Assembly: GCF_000380185.1 (NCBI RefSeq)
Contig: NZ_KB904747.1
Span: 62,001-126,000 of the forward strand
Direction: 5' to 3'
DNA: 64,000 nt
Origin: Thiofilum flexile DSM 14609
GTDB taxonomy: Bacteria > Pseudomonadota > Gammaproteobacteria > Thiotrichales > Thiotrichaceae
Part shown: positions 9,287-18,445 of the stretch, piece after piece
How positions within the stretch are numbered: position 1 is the stretch's first letter
How the letters are laid out: every line of letters begins with the position of its first letter
Program-made: the position numbers and the translations under genes
Notes under the pieces: model-generated
The model's database searches: none
The model's input: only the letters and a program-made list of their open reading frames with translations
What the model was told of the DNA's origin: nothing

Positions 9287-11464
9287 ATGGACATATCCCC
9301 ACTCATTAATGATCTCAATAAACCCCAACGTGATGCGGTCGGCTTACCTGCACAATCTGCTTTAATATTAGCAGGAGCAGGTAGCGGTAAAACACGTGTG
9401 TTGGTACATCGTATTGCTTGGCTGATTGAAGTCGAGCAACTGTCGCCTTTTAGTATTTTAGCCGTGACCTTTACGAATAAAGCAGCGGCTGAAATGCGCG
9501 GACGTATTCAAGCGCTGCTGGGTGTTCCCATTGGTGGGGCTTGGGTTGGCACCTTTCATGGCTTGGCTCATCGTTTATTGCGTATGCACTGGCGCGAAGC
9601 TGGACTGCCGCAAACCTTTCAAATCCTCGATGCCGAAGATCAGATTCGGATGATTAAGCGAGTACTCCGAGCGTTGGAGTTGGATGAGGCACTCTGGCAA
9701 CCGCGCCAAGTCGCCTATTTTATCAATAATGCTAAAGATGCTGGCTCGCGCCCACAGCATATTGAGGATAAAGGTGATTTTTCCATTACGCAAATGACGC
9801 GTATTTATGCTGCCTATGAAGAGGCTTGTCAGCGGAATGGTGTGGTAGATTTCGCTGAATTATTACTGCGCTCACTAGAGTTATTACGAGATAATTTAGA
9901 GCTACAAGCTCATTATCGCGCGCGTTTTAGGCATATCCTCGTTGATGAGTTTCAAGATACCAATGCGTTGCAATATGCTTGGCTGCGCCTACTAGCGGGT
10001 GAGCAAAATTCCGTTTTTGCAGTGGGTGACGATGATCAGTCTATCTATGGCTGGCGGGGCGCTAAGATTGAAAATATTCGCAATTTTACCCAAGATTTTA
10101 AAAACTGTGCGGTTATCCGCTTAGAACAAAATTATCGTTCCACGGGAAACATTTTGCAGGCTGCGAATACCTTGATTGCTCATAATCGGGGGCGAATGGG
10201 TAAAAACCTCTGGACGGACGATGCTGAGGGCGAGCTGATTCAGTTATATGCAGCTTACAATGAGGGAGACGAGGCGCGTTATGTCGCAGCACAGATTGAA
10301 CAATGGCTAGCGAAGGGGGGAACACGCTCAGAGATTGCCGTGTTATATCGCTCTAATGCTCAATCTCGTGTCTTTGAGAGTACCTTTAATGAGCGACGTA
10401 TTCCCTATCGTGTCTACGGGGGCTTGCGCTTTTTCGAGCGAGCAGAAATCAAGGATGCATTAGCTTATTTACGTTTAGTCACTAATCGTCTCGATGATGC
10501 CTCGTTTGAGCGCATTGTGAATCATCCGCCCCGTGGTATTGGTGAGCGTACCGTTGATGCCTTACGCATTTATGCTCGTAGTACCGGTAAATCCTTATGG
10601 GAGGCGGCGCAAGAATCGGAGCAGTTGGGTGAGTTAAGTTCACGTGCTACAGGAGCGATTAAGCGCTTTTTGCAGTTGATTGAACTCATGGGCAATGATA
10701 TTGCACCCCTACCCTTAGCCGAGCAAGTGGAAATCGTGATTGAGCTTGCCGCCTTAAAAGAACATTTTAAAGCCAAAGAGCCAGGTGAGGCCGGTCAGGC
10801 ACGTACCGATAACTTAGACGAGCTGATTACGGCAGCTCATAGTTATAGTTATGTGCGTCAAGAAGATATGCCAGAGATGGAGCCATTATCAGCTTTCCTT
10901 GCTCACGCCACATTAGAGGCTGGTGAGGGACAAGGTGAGCAAGGTGATGATTGCGTGCAAATGATGACGCTACATTCGGCTAAGGGGTTAGAGTTTCCCT
11001 TAGTATTTTTATGTGGCTTGGAAGAGGGATTATTCCCGCATCAGATGTCTGCAGATGATCCTGCTCGCTTAGAGGAAGAGCGGCGGCTGTGTTATGTGGG
11101 TATTACTCGTGCCGAACGGCAATTGATTCTTACCTATGCAGAGCAGCGTCTATTACATGGCTCGACACGTTTTAATCCTATCTCTCGTTTTATCCGTGAA
11201 TTACCAGAGGGCTTAATTCACGAGGTACGCCCTAAAGTCAAAGCTTATGCTAGTCGTGGAGTTGCGACAGCATCAAAATCTATGCTACCCCAAGCCGCTG
11301 CTGAGGGGTATCGTGTAGGGCAACGGGTACGCCATGCGAAATTTGGCGAGGGTGTCATTACTAATGCGGAAGGGTCAGGGCAGTCTGCTCGTGTGCAAGT
11401 CTCCTTTCGCAAGGAAGGTAGTAAGTGGCTAGTCTTGGGCTATGCCAATCTTGAGATTATTTAA
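9287..11464 (+). CDS. uvrD: DNA helicase II (UvrD)
   Basis: A 3'-5' superfamily 1 helicase for nucleotide excision and mismatch repair. The 725 residues hold Walker A AGAGSGKTR, Walker B VDEFQDTN, motif III GDDDQSIYGWRGA and motif V LHSAKGLEFP, and a C-terminal Tudor-like tail (GQRVRHAKFGEGVI). It aligns with UvrD rather than Rep from MDISPLINDLN on. ATG 9287 is preferred to the TTG 45 bases upstream; a TACAAT hexamer ends about ten bases before this ATG, which suggests a very short leader or a promoter further up. I see no clear LexA site upstream. Confidence 0.95.
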   Translation: MDISPLINDLNKPQRDAVGLPAQSALILAGAGSGKTRVLVHRIAWLIEVEQLSPFSILAVTFTNKAAAEMRGRIQALLGVPIGGAWVGTFHGLAHRLLRMHWREAGLPQTFQILDAEDQIRMIKRVLRALELDEALWQPRQVAYFINNAKDAGSRPQHIEDKGDFSITQMTRIYAAYEEACQRNGVVDFAELLLRSLELLRDNLELQAHYRARFRHILVDEFQDTNALQYAWLRLLAGEQNSVFAVGDDDQSIYGWRGAKIENIRNFTQDFKNCAVIRLEQNYRSTGNILQAANTLIAHNRGRMGKNLWTDDAEGELIQLYAAYNEGDEARYVAAQIEQWLAKGGTRSEIAVLYRSNAQSRVFESTFNERRIPYRVYGGLRFFERAEIKDALAYLRLVTNRLDDASFERIVNHPPRGIGERTVDALRIYARSTGKSLWEAAQESEQLGELSSRATGAIKRFLQLIELMGNDIAPLPLAEQVEIVIELAALKEHFKAKEPGEAGQARTDNLDELITAAHSYSYVRQEDMPEMEPLSAFLAHATLEAGEGQGEQGDDCVQMMTLHSAKGLEFPLVFLCGLEEGLFPHQMSADDPARLEEERRLCYVGITRAERQLILTYAEQRLLHGSTRFNPISRFIRELPEGLIHEVRPKVKAYASRGVATASKSMLPQAAAEGYRVGQRVRHAKFGEGVITNAEGSGQSARVQVSFRKEGSKWLVLGYANLEII

Positions 11465-11478
11465 TTAGAGGTGTAGGG

Positions 11479-11808
11479 ATGAAAGCGATAGTGTTAAGCG
11501 CAGTCTTTGCAGGGGTATTATTATCGGGTTGTGGTGGTGAACCGAGTGCAACACCCGCCGATCAGAATAAAACGGGCGCAACAAACCCCACTGCTACAAC
11601 AGTGGCCTGTACTGAAGAGTTACAGCGTTGTCCAGATGGTACAGCGGTAGGACGTAATCCTGCCAATAGTTGCGCCTTTGATGCCTGCCCTAATGGTCAA
11701 GCAGCGGTAGAGGAAAAGGTTTGTACTATGGATGCAAAAATGTGCCCTGATGGTTCATCCGTTGGGCGTGATAGCGCGAATAATTGTGAATTTAAACCGT
11801 GTAAATAA
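11479..11808 (+). CDS. small lipoprotein with duplicated Cys-rich module
   Basis: 109 residues with a lipoprotein signal (VLLSGC, lipidated Cys at about residue 18). The mature part has two copies of one module: C-T-x5-C-P-D-G-x2-V-G-R-(N/D)-x-A-N-x-C-x-F-x2-C, at about residues 48-76 and 82-108. Four cysteines per module suggest two disulfides or metal binding, similar in feel to Kazal-like or small secreted Cys modules. It follows uvrD by 14 bases, so read-through is possible. Function unknown. Confidence 0.75.
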   Translation: MKAIVLSAVFAGVLLSGCGGEPSATPADQNKTGATNPTATTVACTEELQRCPDGTAVGRNPANSCAFDACPNGQAAVEEKVCTMDAKMCPDGSSVGRDSANNCEFKPCK

Positions 11809-11839
11809 TACGAGTACATAGGTTTTAATATCTCACTAT

Positions 11840-12481
11840 TCAAATATAAATGCCTTTCTGGATTTTCAGTAAGGCATTCATAATACTACTAGCAAACATA
11901 CTCCCCCCCCAACGGCCCTCGATTAAAATATACTCTATCTCCATCTCTTGATAGAGATCCATGAGTAATTGTTTCGCTTCAGTCGTTTGTAAAAACCCTG
12001 CGGGGGTGGCGATGATTAAAGCCGGTCGAGCAGACTCCTCTTCCTTAATAATTTCCAATAGGCGAAAGAGTGCTGTACTCGACTCACCTAATAAGCAAAT
12101 GGCTCCTTTTAAATACCTGCGCCAATACTCAATCGAGGTCATAGAACGCGTTTGCTTTTTGGCTTTGGCTTGAGAAATGACTACAGCTTTATTAATGAAG
12201 CTTAAAGGCTCTTGATAGAGTAAATCGCTTTGTAAACCGCTCGTGACGGTATCAAAGTCATATAAAATCGGGGCATAGTGGCGAATCGCATACTTAGCCG
12301 TTTCAATTGCTTTGGGACTAAAACGTAAACGCTCTGCAATTAATGGCTCACCACAGGCGCGTATCACCGGCAAAACGACTTGCTGTTGTTCTAGCGTAAA
12401 CCGTTCTAAGGGTACGAGCTCACGAATTTTTTCATAGGTTTGTTGTTCAATACGTTCAGGGTCACGTTGATAGTGCAGCAT
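11840..12481 (-). CDS. CbiC/CobH (precorrin-8X methylmutase) family protein, catalytic His replaced
   Basis: CbiC/CobH moves the C-11 methyl group to C-12 to form hydrogenobyrinic or cobyrinic acid in cobalamin synthesis. The 213 residues show the family hallmarks: an N-terminal YQRDPERIE, STALFRLLE, RPALIIATPAGFL and the C-terminal GRWGGSMFASSIMNALL. The family normally has His in the I-H-A-C/T-G element (His43 in CobH); here residue 41 is Arg (codon CGC; CAC would be His). The usual GNAPTALF is GESSTALF. No other cobalamin gene is nearby. It may be an inactive paralogue, a pigment-binding relative, or a degraded copy. Family assignment is firm, activity is doubtful. Confidence 0.78.
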   Translation of the reverse strand: MLHYQRDPERIEQQTYEKIRELVPLERFTLEQQQVVLPVIRACGEPLIAERLRFSPKAIETAKYAIRHYAPILYDFDTVTSGLQSDLLYQEPLSFINKAVVISQAKAKKQTRSMTSIEYWRRYLKGAICLLGESSTALFRLLEIIKEEESARPALIIATPAGFLQTTEAKQLLMDLYQEMEIEYILIEGRWGGSMFASSIMNALLKIQKGIYI

Positions 12482-12496
12482 GCTCAGGTCTCAACC

Positions 12497-13129
12497 CTAT
12501 TCTACGATAAAGTCAAAATAGTGTTCTGGGTAGGGTTCATTATTTAAAGTAAAGTGCCACCATTCTAACTCGAAACCATGAAAGCCGTGTTGCAACATAA
12601 TGGAGCGCAGTAACAAGCGATTGTTGCGTTGGGTTAGCGTTAGTTCGGGATAATCAGGGGCAGCGGATAGGCCAAACACATCAAATTCAGTCCCCATATC
12701 CAACTCTTGCCAACCGTGCTCAGTGTGAGTAGCGAGGGTTAAATCTACGGTACTGCCTCGCATATGACTAGAACGAGTGGCGATATAACCTTGCTCGAAT
12801 AATTGCCGCTTGGTCATATTAGGATAAAAGCGCTGCTGGAGAGTTGGATCTTCGGGCTGATAAGACCAATCAATAAAATGCTGCACCGCTCGCTTAGGAC
12901 GATAGGCATCGAAAATATATAGTGATAAACCCCAAGGCTGAATAGCGGTTTGTACTTGAGCGAGAGCAGTAGCGGCTTGATGTGTAAGCCATGCATTATT
13001 CGCCTGATAACCCGTAACAACCGTACCGGTAAAGTTATTGTTGGTGCTATAGCGTAAATCTTGCAGAATGCTAGGAGCGAGGGCTTTGAGTTCTACAAAA
13101 TTGGCTGGACGTTGAGTATGATCAAACAT
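12497..13129 (-). CDS. D-Ala-D-Ala dipeptidase, VanX/DdpX family
   Basis: A zinc peptidase that cleaves free D-Ala-D-Ala. The zinc ligands are visible in SSHMRGSTVDL (His and Asp) and in ELEWWHFT (the catalytic Glu and His). At 210 residues it fits the M15D family. It lacks a clear signal peptide, as for cytoplasmic VanX. It sits in a minus-strand run with the CbiC-like gene and a lipoprotein gene, with gaps of 15 and 13 bases. In organisms without van genes the role is usually cell-wall dipeptide recycling. It has no tie to resistance here, since no vanH or vanA is seen. Confidence 0.88.
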   Translation of the reverse strand: MFDHTQRPANFVELKALAPSILQDLRYSTNNNFTGTVVTGYQANNAWLTHQAATALAQVQTAIQPWGLSLYIFDAYRPKRAVQHFIDWSYQPEDPTLQQRFYPNMTKRQLFEQGYIATRSSHMRGSTVDLTLATHTEHGWQELDMGTEFDVFGLSAAPDYPELTLTQRNNRLLLRSIMLQHGFHGFELEWWHFTLNNEPYPEHYFDFIVE

Positions 13130-13142
13130 GGTTGTTAACGAA

Positions 13143-13973
13143 TTAGGATTTAGGTTTAACAGTAGCTAATGGGCCATCAGCACGAATTAAGTTAGGAATA
13201 TCGTCATAGTGAATCACCAGTTCAGTAGGACCGAGTGCATAGGGTGCTATTTCATAACTATTAAAATAAAAGACTAAGCCCTCTGGCGTGACACCCACAT
13301 TATCATTCACCGCAAAATGTTCATTGGGAAACTCATAGCCCGCATCCGCTAAGGTTTCATTCGCAGGGATTTTTTTATCTGCGCGGAAGATACGTTCACC
13401 AATACTATTAAGTTCGTCTTCGTAACCATTATTGAGTAAATCACTAAGCTTATAAGGCTTACCACTTTGACGACTGAGTAGGTAATACGTTTGTCCTGAA
13501 GCCGGATGAGCGCCCCCCATATAGCTAAACTCACTGAATTTTAGGGTGAGTATTTGATCGTTGCTAAATACGAGTTCCATGGCGCGATCTAATGACCAAG
13601 GTGTACTGATATCCGGTTGTTTGAGATACTCATCGATAAATAGACTCGCTAGCTCTTCGGCATTCTCAGCCTGCTTACCGTCCTCAACTTCATAATTGAG
13701 TGTTTCTTCACTAATAAACTGATTAATTTGTTTAATAATTGGGTTAGTATCAGCCCCGTCGAATTCTGGATAGCGTACTTTCACACTGGCACAGAGACCA
13801 TCTTCATTGGAGGCTAGTGGCTCTGTTTTGCAGTCTTTACCCCCTTGTTTTTGATGGCTAATCGTTTGATAGGCTAGATTGCCAGCATTTGCAGTATCTG
13901 TTGAATTACATCCTGTCAGTAACGTGGCACTGCATAGGATAATTAGCCTAGTAAAAGTTGCTAGCCGATACAT
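13143..13973 (-). CDS. lipoprotein with DUF3298/RsiV-like domain
   Basis: 276 residues with a lipoprotein signal (LLTGC, Cys about residue 22). The mature region follows the DUF4163-DUF3298 pattern: an N-terminal strand region on (I/V)KVRYPEF, then FSEFSYMGGAHPASGQTYYLL, then DLLNNGYEDEL and a C-terminal region GLVFYFNSYEIAPYALGP. Proteins of this type bind peptidoglycan or lysozyme in the RsiV family, while others are uncharacterised periplasmic lipoproteins. It is the first gene of the minus-strand run with the dipeptidase gene. Domain call is from memory of the pattern. Confidence 0.78.
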   Translation of the reverse strand: MYRLATFTRLIILCSATLLTGCNSTDTANAGNLAYQTISHQKQGGKDCKTEPLASNEDGLCASVKVRYPEFDGADTNPIIKQINQFISEETLNYEVEDGKQAENAEELASLFIDEYLKQPDISTPWSLDRAMELVFSNDQILTLKFSEFSYMGGAHPASGQTYYLLSRQSGKPYKLSDLLNNGYEDELNSIGERIFRADKKIPANETLADAGYEFPNEHFAVNDNVGVTPEGLVFYFNSYEIAPYALGPTELVIHYDDIPNLIRADGPLATVKPKS

Positions 13974-14059
13974 ATGGTATATCCCTATTAGTTAATTATT
14001 TAAGCATCAGCATACTGGAATTAGCACTAAAAAGCTCTCACCATCCACGCTAGATTTAA

Positions 14060-14075
14060 TGTTCCACGGGAAACA
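14060..14075. other. parS-like centromere site B
   Basis: TGTTCCACGGGAAACA matches TGTTNCACGTGAAACA at 15 of 16 positions. It lies in the 139-base gap between the start of the DUF3298 lipoprotein gene and the 3' end of pdxH. Same motif family as the sites at 1344 and 36061. Confidence 0.65.
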
Positions 14076-14112
14076 TAGCAAATTCAGTGGAGCGTATTAT
14101 ATTGGAAGTGGA

Positions 14113-14748
14113 TTATGGGGCTAAACGCTGGATATCCCATTGCCCTTGCTGCATACGATACTCAAAGCGGTCATGTAGACGATTAGGACGCCCCTGCCAA
14201 AACTCAAACGTATCAGGCACTATCCTAAAGCCACCCCAAAAATCTGGCAGAGGGATGGTGCCCTCTTTAAATTTATTCTTCATTTCATTCAGTTTAATTT
14301 CTAGCACTGAGCGTGAGGTAATGATATTACTTTGTGCCGATACCCAAGCGCCTAGCTGACTACCACGGGGACGACTAGTGAAATATTTTAATGATTCTAG
14401 TGACGATACCTTTTCAGCTCGCCCAGTGATTTCAACTTGTCGCTCTAGTTCCTTCCAGAAAAACAATAATACTACCTGTGGATTTTGAGCGATGTCCTGT
14501 GCCTTTTGGCTATGATAGTTGGTGTAAAATACAAAGCCTTGTTCGTCAAACGTTTTGAGTAAAACAGTGCGTAAGGAGGGGCGGCCTGTGCTGGAGACCG
14601 TGGCAATTTGCATAGCATTGGGTTCTAGTACTTGGCCTGAAGTGGCTTGTTGAAACCAGATTTCAAATTGTTTAAAGGGATCGAGCGCTAGTGTCGCTCG
14701 TTCTAGACCGGCCTTAGTATATTCTTGACGTAACTCACTTAAATCCAT
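14113..14748 (-). CDS. pdxH: pyridoxine/pyridoxamine 5'-phosphate oxidase
   Basis: An FMN-dependent oxidase for the final step and salvage of PLP. At 211 residues it matches the E. coli enzyme (218). FMN-binding blocks are seen in [18 protein letters not shown] and [10 protein letters not shown], and the C-terminus ends in the family RLAP. The ATG at 14748 gives the family N-terminus ([10 protein letters not shown]); AAAGAG lies about eight bases upstream. The longer reading frame to 14826 reaches into the hairpin cluster and is rejected. Confidence 0.95.
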   Translation of the reverse strand: MDLSELRQEYTKAGLERATLALDPFKQFEIWFQQATSGQVLEPNAMQIATVSSTGRPSLRTVLLKTFDEQGFVFYTNYHSQKAQDIAQNPQVVLLFFWKELERQVEITGRAEKVSSLESLKYFTSRPRGSQLGAWVSAQSNIITSRSVLEIKLNEMKNKFKEGTIPLPDFWGGFRIVPDTFEFWQGRPNRLHDRFEYRMQQGQWDIQRLAP

Positions 14749-14789
14749 GACCATCTCTTTCCAATTTAACAAGTCTAACGAGTGTAGTG

Positions 14790-14837
14790 AATCACTAGAA
14801 AAAACAAAAGAAAAAAGCCAGATCAAATGATCTGGCT
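14790..14837 (-). terminator. terminator hairpin downstream of the lipoprotein gene
   Basis: AGCCAGATCA (14816-14825) and TGATCTGGCT (14828-14837) form a near-perfect palindrome. Read on the minus strand it is followed by a T-rich tract (TTTTTTC then TTTTG then TTTTTTC). It would end transcription of the lipoprotein gene at 14932-15219 and insulate pdxH. Confidence 0.7.
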
Positions 14838-14842
14838 AAAAG

Positions 14843-14896
14843 GGCACAAAGGAAGGGCTAGAACCTTTGTGCCAATTAGAGTCCCGTAGGACTCTA
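14843..14896. repeat. two further adjacent hairpins
   Basis: GGCACAAAGG (14843-14852) pairs with CCTTTGTGCC (14864-14873) around an 11-base loop. Six bases on, TAGAGTCC (14877-14884) pairs with GGACTCTA (14889-14896) around CGTA. With the terminator at 14816 these make three stems within 81 bases in the 3' region of the lipoprotein gene. Their joint role is unknown. Confidence 0.6.
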
Positions 14897-14931
14897 GGGG
14901 CTAACAAACAAGGGTAATTCGGTTTTAAGCA

Positions 14932-15219
14932 TCATAATCCGTATTGAGAGGCTATATAGTTTTTCTCGGTCTCTGTTAAATGCTCATATTGCACAGTTGG
15001 CGGTTTCGCTGCTGCTGTAGTGGCTGAACGACCACGGGCATTTAGTGCGGCTGTGCCACTGTGTGCAACAGTGGCATGTGACCCTTCTGGGTTCATGTTA
15101 TACACACCATAAGCCTGGCGTTGCCAATCTTGGTATAGCTCACTATCTTGTACAGTCGAGCAGCTCGTTAATCCAACACAAATCATTACAGCTAGCACGC
15201 AGTTTATTATTTTTATCAT
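14932..15219 (-). CDS. small lipoprotein, unknown function
   Basis: 95 residues with a lipoprotein signal (VGLTSC, Cys about residue 20). The mature part is Ala/Thr-rich and hydrophilic (ALNARGRSATTAAAKPP) and ends in a likely helical tail LTETEKNYIASQYGL. No domain recognised. It is a single-gene unit: the three-hairpin region lies after it and about 109 bases without a gene separate it from queG. Confidence 0.65.
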   Translation of the reverse strand: MIKIINCVLAVMICVGLTSCSTVQDSELYQDWQRQAYGVYNMNPEGSHATVAHSGTAALNARGRSATTAAAKPPTVQYEHLTETEKNYIASQYGL

Positions 15220-15328
15220 GGCGTCTTGCTTGGGGTTGTTTACTGTATGTGTTTATATTTGCAAAGTTTATCGAGGCATGCAGCTATATTCGGATAAATG
15301 GGGTAAGGCTACGATGGTTGGATTAGTT

Positions 15329-16420
15329 TTAGTGATCGTCGGTGCAGTTATTAGTATTTTTATGCTGTTCTAGTGCCCACTCAATATGGGTACGCACGAG
15401 AGCACTCGTCGTGGTGCCGTATACTTGGGTTAGAGCCTGTATGACTATCGGCTGAGTGGGGGCATTACCGAGCGCTATGGCAAGGTTGCGTTGCCAACGT
15501 TCATGCCCTATCCGGCGTATGGCAGACCCTGCTAAGTAGTCATTAAATTGCTTCTCACTCCACAAAAATAACTCTACCAAGGTGCGCCGATCTAACTGAT
15601 GGCGAATCGCAAAATCGGTTTCTGTTGAAGTTTGAGCAAAGCGATTCCATGGACAGACTAATTGGCAATCATCGCAGCCATAGATACGATTCCCAATGGC
15701 TTTGCGGAATATTTCGGGAATGATACCTGCATGTTCAATGGTTAAATAAGAAATACAGCGTCGTGCATTTAACACATAGGGCGCAATAATGGCTTGAGTC
15801 GGGCAAATATCAATGCAGGCGGTACAACGCCCACAATGCTCTGCAACCATGTGGCTAGGTGCTAAGGGTAAATCGGTATAAATCTCACCTAAGAAAAACC
15901 ACGAGCCTGTTTCACGATTTAGTACATTCGTATGTTTACCCATCCAGCCTAAACCGGCATTAATAGCAATGGGTTTTTCCATTACCGGAGCACTATCGGT
16001 GAAGACACGATAGCCAAATTCTCCTACCCATTGTTGAATACCCTGAGCTAATTTTTCTAGGCGTTGTTTGAGGACTTTATGGTAATCACGTCCTAAAGCA
16101 TAGCGTGAAATATAGGCCAGATTAGGGTGATTAAGGACATCAATGGGGTCTAATCCCTCTGGTGGTAGATAGGACATCCGTACACTAATAATGCTTAGGG
16201 TATTCGGTACGAGTTCTGCAGGGCGAGTACGTTTACTACCATGCTTAGCCATCCATGCCATATCACCCTGATAACCTAGGCGCAGCCACTCTAGTAAACG
16301 TGTCTCAGTAGCCCCTAAATCGATAGCACTAAAGCCAATAGCATCAAATCCTAGTTGCTTTCCTAGCCGTTCAATTCTAGTGTTAAGGTCAGAAGGGATT
16401 GAGTGTCGAGAATTCAACAT
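15329..16420 (-). CDS. queG: epoxyqueuosine reductase
   Basis: A cobalamin and iron-sulfur enzyme that reduces epoxyqueuosine to queuosine in tRNA. The two [4Fe-4S] groups are supplied by C196, C199, C202, C206 and C222, C249, C252, C256 (CGRCTACIDICP and CDDCQLVCP). The catalytic Asp is D142 in TDSAPVMEK. It has 363 residues, with a HEAT-like C-terminal tail as in E. coli QueG. It is divergent from nnr, with the two start codons only seven bases apart, as in the E. coli yjeS-yjeF region. Its B12 requirement gives the cell a use for cobalamin. Confidence 0.95.
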   Translation of the reverse strand: MLNSRHSIPSDLNTRIERLGKQLGFDAIGFSAIDLGATETRLLEWLRLGYQGDMAWMAKHGSKRTRPAELVPNTLSIISVRMSYLPPEGLDPIDVLNHPNLAYISRYALGRDYHKVLKQRLEKLAQGIQQWVGEFGYRVFTDSAPVMEKPIAINAGLGWMGKHTNVLNRETGSWFFLGEIYTDLPLAPSHMVAEHCGRCTACIDICPTQAIIAPYVLNARRCISYLTIEHAGIIPEIFRKAIGNRIYGCDDCQLVCPWNRFAQTSTETDFAIRHQLDRRTLVELFLWSEKQFNDYLAGSAIRRIGHERWQRNLAIALGNAPTQPIVIQALTQVYGTTTSALVRTHIEWALEQHKNTNNCTDDH

Positions 16421-16427
16421 GTTAGTA

Positions 16428-17891
16428 ATGACCGAAAAGGTTTATAACACCACACAGATTCGTGCGCTTGAGCACGCTGCATTTGAGCAAGCATTATCAG
16501 CGTGGGAACTCATGCAACGAGCAGGCTATGCAACGTTTGAGCATATCAGCAAACAATGGTTACAGAGTCAATCATTATGCATAGTCTGTGGTGCAGGCAA
16601 TAATGCCGGAGATGGCTATGTCATTGCAGCCCTAGCCCAAGCAAAAGGCTGGCGGGTTGAGGTAGTCGCTTTATGTGGTGGAGAGTATTTACCAGAGCCT
16701 GCTAAGACGGCTTATCAAGCCTTTAAAGATGCCAATGGTGTGATCCAAGAGTGGAATAATCAGTTACCGCAGGCAGATATTTATGTGGATGCTTTATTGG
16801 GTATTGGTTTGAGTCGTTTAGTCGAGGGCGATTATAAAAAAGCTATTGAGCGACTGAATCAAGTTAATGAGCCTGTGATCGCGGTTGATATCCCTTCAGG
16901 ATTAAATGCTAATACAGGGTGTGTGATGGGGGTGGCAGTGCGAGCCTATCAAACCATAACTTATATTGGCCTAAAACAGGGACTACTGACGGGGCAAGCT
17001 GCCGATTATGTTGGGCAGATTATTTGCCATGCTTTAAAGCTGCCAACCAAAGTATTAAAAACCGTCAAAGTGCCCATGGGCTATGTATTAAATTCGCAGC
17101 ATTTGAGCCAAGCACTCCCTAAACGCCCCCGCAATGCCCATAAGGGTATGGCAGGTCATTCTTTGGTAGTAGGGGGAGCCTTGGGGATGGCTGGTGCAGT
17201 ACGCCTAACAGGTGAGGCTGCTTTACGTACTGGCAGTGGCCTAGTCACTGTAGCCACCCATCCTATGCATGCTATGGTCATTAATAGTAATCGACCTGAG
17301 CTGATGGTAGCGGGTATTGAATCGTTGGAGCCATTATTCGCTTTAATAGAGCGAGCTTCCGTATTAGCGATTGGGCCGGGATTGGGGCAAAGTAATTGGG
17401 CACTAGATTTATGGGAATGTATTAAAACCAGTCAATTACCGATAGTCATGGATGCCGATGCCTTAAACTTACTAGCAAAATATCCCTTTAAGCGTGAGGA
17501 TTGGGTCTTGACTCCGCATCCGGGAGAGGCTGCACGCCTCTTAGCAACCGATGTACAGACTATAGAACATGATCGAATTGCCGCTATTTATGCTTTAAAA
17601 GAGCGTTATGGCGGAGCTGTTGTCTTAAAAGGGGCGGGAACGTTGATTTTAGGTGATGAGGGGCTAGTGTTTTGTACGGCGGGTAATCCGGGCATGGCAA
17701 GCGGAGGTATGGGGGATGTATTGACGGGCATTATTGCCGCACTGATTGCTCAACGTTTTAGCCCCGAAAATGCCGCACGGGTGGGGGTCTTAGTACACGC
17801 CATAGCAGGGGATATTGCCGCACAACAGGGCGAGCGAGGATTATTAGCTAGTGATTTAATAGCACAGTTACGTGTAGTGGTGAATCCGTGA
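16428..17891 (+). CDS. nnr: bifunctional NAD(P)HX epimerase/dehydratase (Nnr)
   Basis: A fusion that repairs hydrated NAD(P)H. The N-terminal YjeF_N epimerase domain (about residues 1-210) has the [11 protein letters not shown] motif; the C-terminal ADP-dependent dehydratase domain (about 225-487) has [29 protein letters not shown] and the ATP-binding [17 protein letters not shown] 16428 gives [12 protein letters not shown], which fits family starts; the ATGs upstream (16380, 16419) overlap queG. tsaE follows with a four-base overlap. Confidence 0.94.
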   Translation: MTEKVYNTTQIRALEHAAFEQALSAWELMQRAGYATFEHISKQWLQSQSLCIVCGAGNNAGDGYVIAALAQAKGWRVEVVALCGGEYLPEPAKTAYQAFKDANGVIQEWNNQLPQADIYVDALLGIGLSRLVEGDYKKAIERLNQVNEPVIAVDIPSGLNANTGCVMGVAVRAYQTITYIGLKQGLLTGQAADYVGQIICHALKLPTKVLKTVKVPMGYVLNSQHLSQALPKRPRNAHKGMAGHSLVVGGALGMAGAVRLTGEAALRTGSGLVTVATHPMHAMVINSNRPELMVAGIESLEPLFALIERASVLAIGPGLGQSNWALDLWECIKTSQLPIVMDADALNLLAKYPFKREDWVLTPHPGEAARLLATDVQTIEHDRIAAIYALKERYGGAVVLKGAGTLILGDEGLVFCTAGNPGMASGGMGDVLTGIIAALIAQRFSPENAARVGVLVHAIAGDIAAQQGERGLLASDLIAQLRVVVNP

Positions 17892-18316
17892 AAAAACAAA
17901 CTGAATATTTTAAGCCTAGTAATGAAACTGAAATGGAGGCATTAGGTGGATTACTAGCACAACGTTACCCCACCGGATTAGTCACTTTAAGGGGGGATTT
18001 AGGGGCAGGCAAAACGACATTAGTACGGGGCTGGCTACGGGCTTTAGGTCATCAGGGTACGGTTAAAAGCCCTACCTATACCTTAGTCGAGTCTTATCAG
18101 TTACAAGGGCGTGAGATTTATCATTTTGATCTCTATCGTCTCAATGATCCTGAAGAGTTAGAATATATGGGAATACGGGACTATTTAGCTCAAGACGCAT
18201 TATGTTTAGTAGAGTGGCCTGAACGAGCACAGGGCATTTTACCTGAACCAAACCTCGAAATTGACGTTTATTACATCAATACTGGAAGAGAGGTTAAAGT
18301 TAATTATTTTAAATAA
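17888..18316 (+). CDS. tsaE: tRNA threonylcarbamoyladenosine biosynthesis ATPase TsaE
   Basis: An ATPase that helps TsaB-TsaD make t6A37 in tRNA. The P-loop is at residues 36-44 (GDLGAGKTT), followed by [10 protein letters not shown] and the DLYRL-x-DPEE element typical of TsaE. The start is GTG at 17888, inside the overlap with the nnr stop (GTGA), so translation is coupled. At 142 residues it is near the usual length of 150. Confidence 0.94.
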   Translation: MKKQTEYFKPSNETEMEALGGLLAQRYPTGLVTLRGDLGAGKTTLVRGWLRALGHQGTVKSPTYTLVESYQLQGREIYHFDLYRLNDPEELEYMGIRDYLAQDALCLVEWPERAQGILPEPNLEIDVYYINTGREVKVNYFK

Positions 18317-18445
18317 AACAAAAAGTTATAAGATAAATGTAAAAAACTACTTGAAAAAGAGCGCTGCTTGATTAAGATCTATAGGGATTAGATCGAATAA
18401 TTTTGGGGTTTCCGCCCTTTTTATAACGCTTGCTGGTAGCTCGCC

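Noticed and set aside
12497-13129. Vancomycin resistance operon
   Set aside because: Only the VanX-type dipeptidase is present; no vanH, vanA or two-component genes are near, and such dipeptidases also serve cell-wall recycling.
14748-14826. Longer pdxH start at 14826
   Set aside because: It reads into the T-rich terminator region; the family start [10 protein letters not shown] is at 14748.
15911-15924. GTTTCACG half sites (also near 1864, 39063, 44344) as extra parS copies
   Set aside because: Only one arm matches, and all are inside genes.
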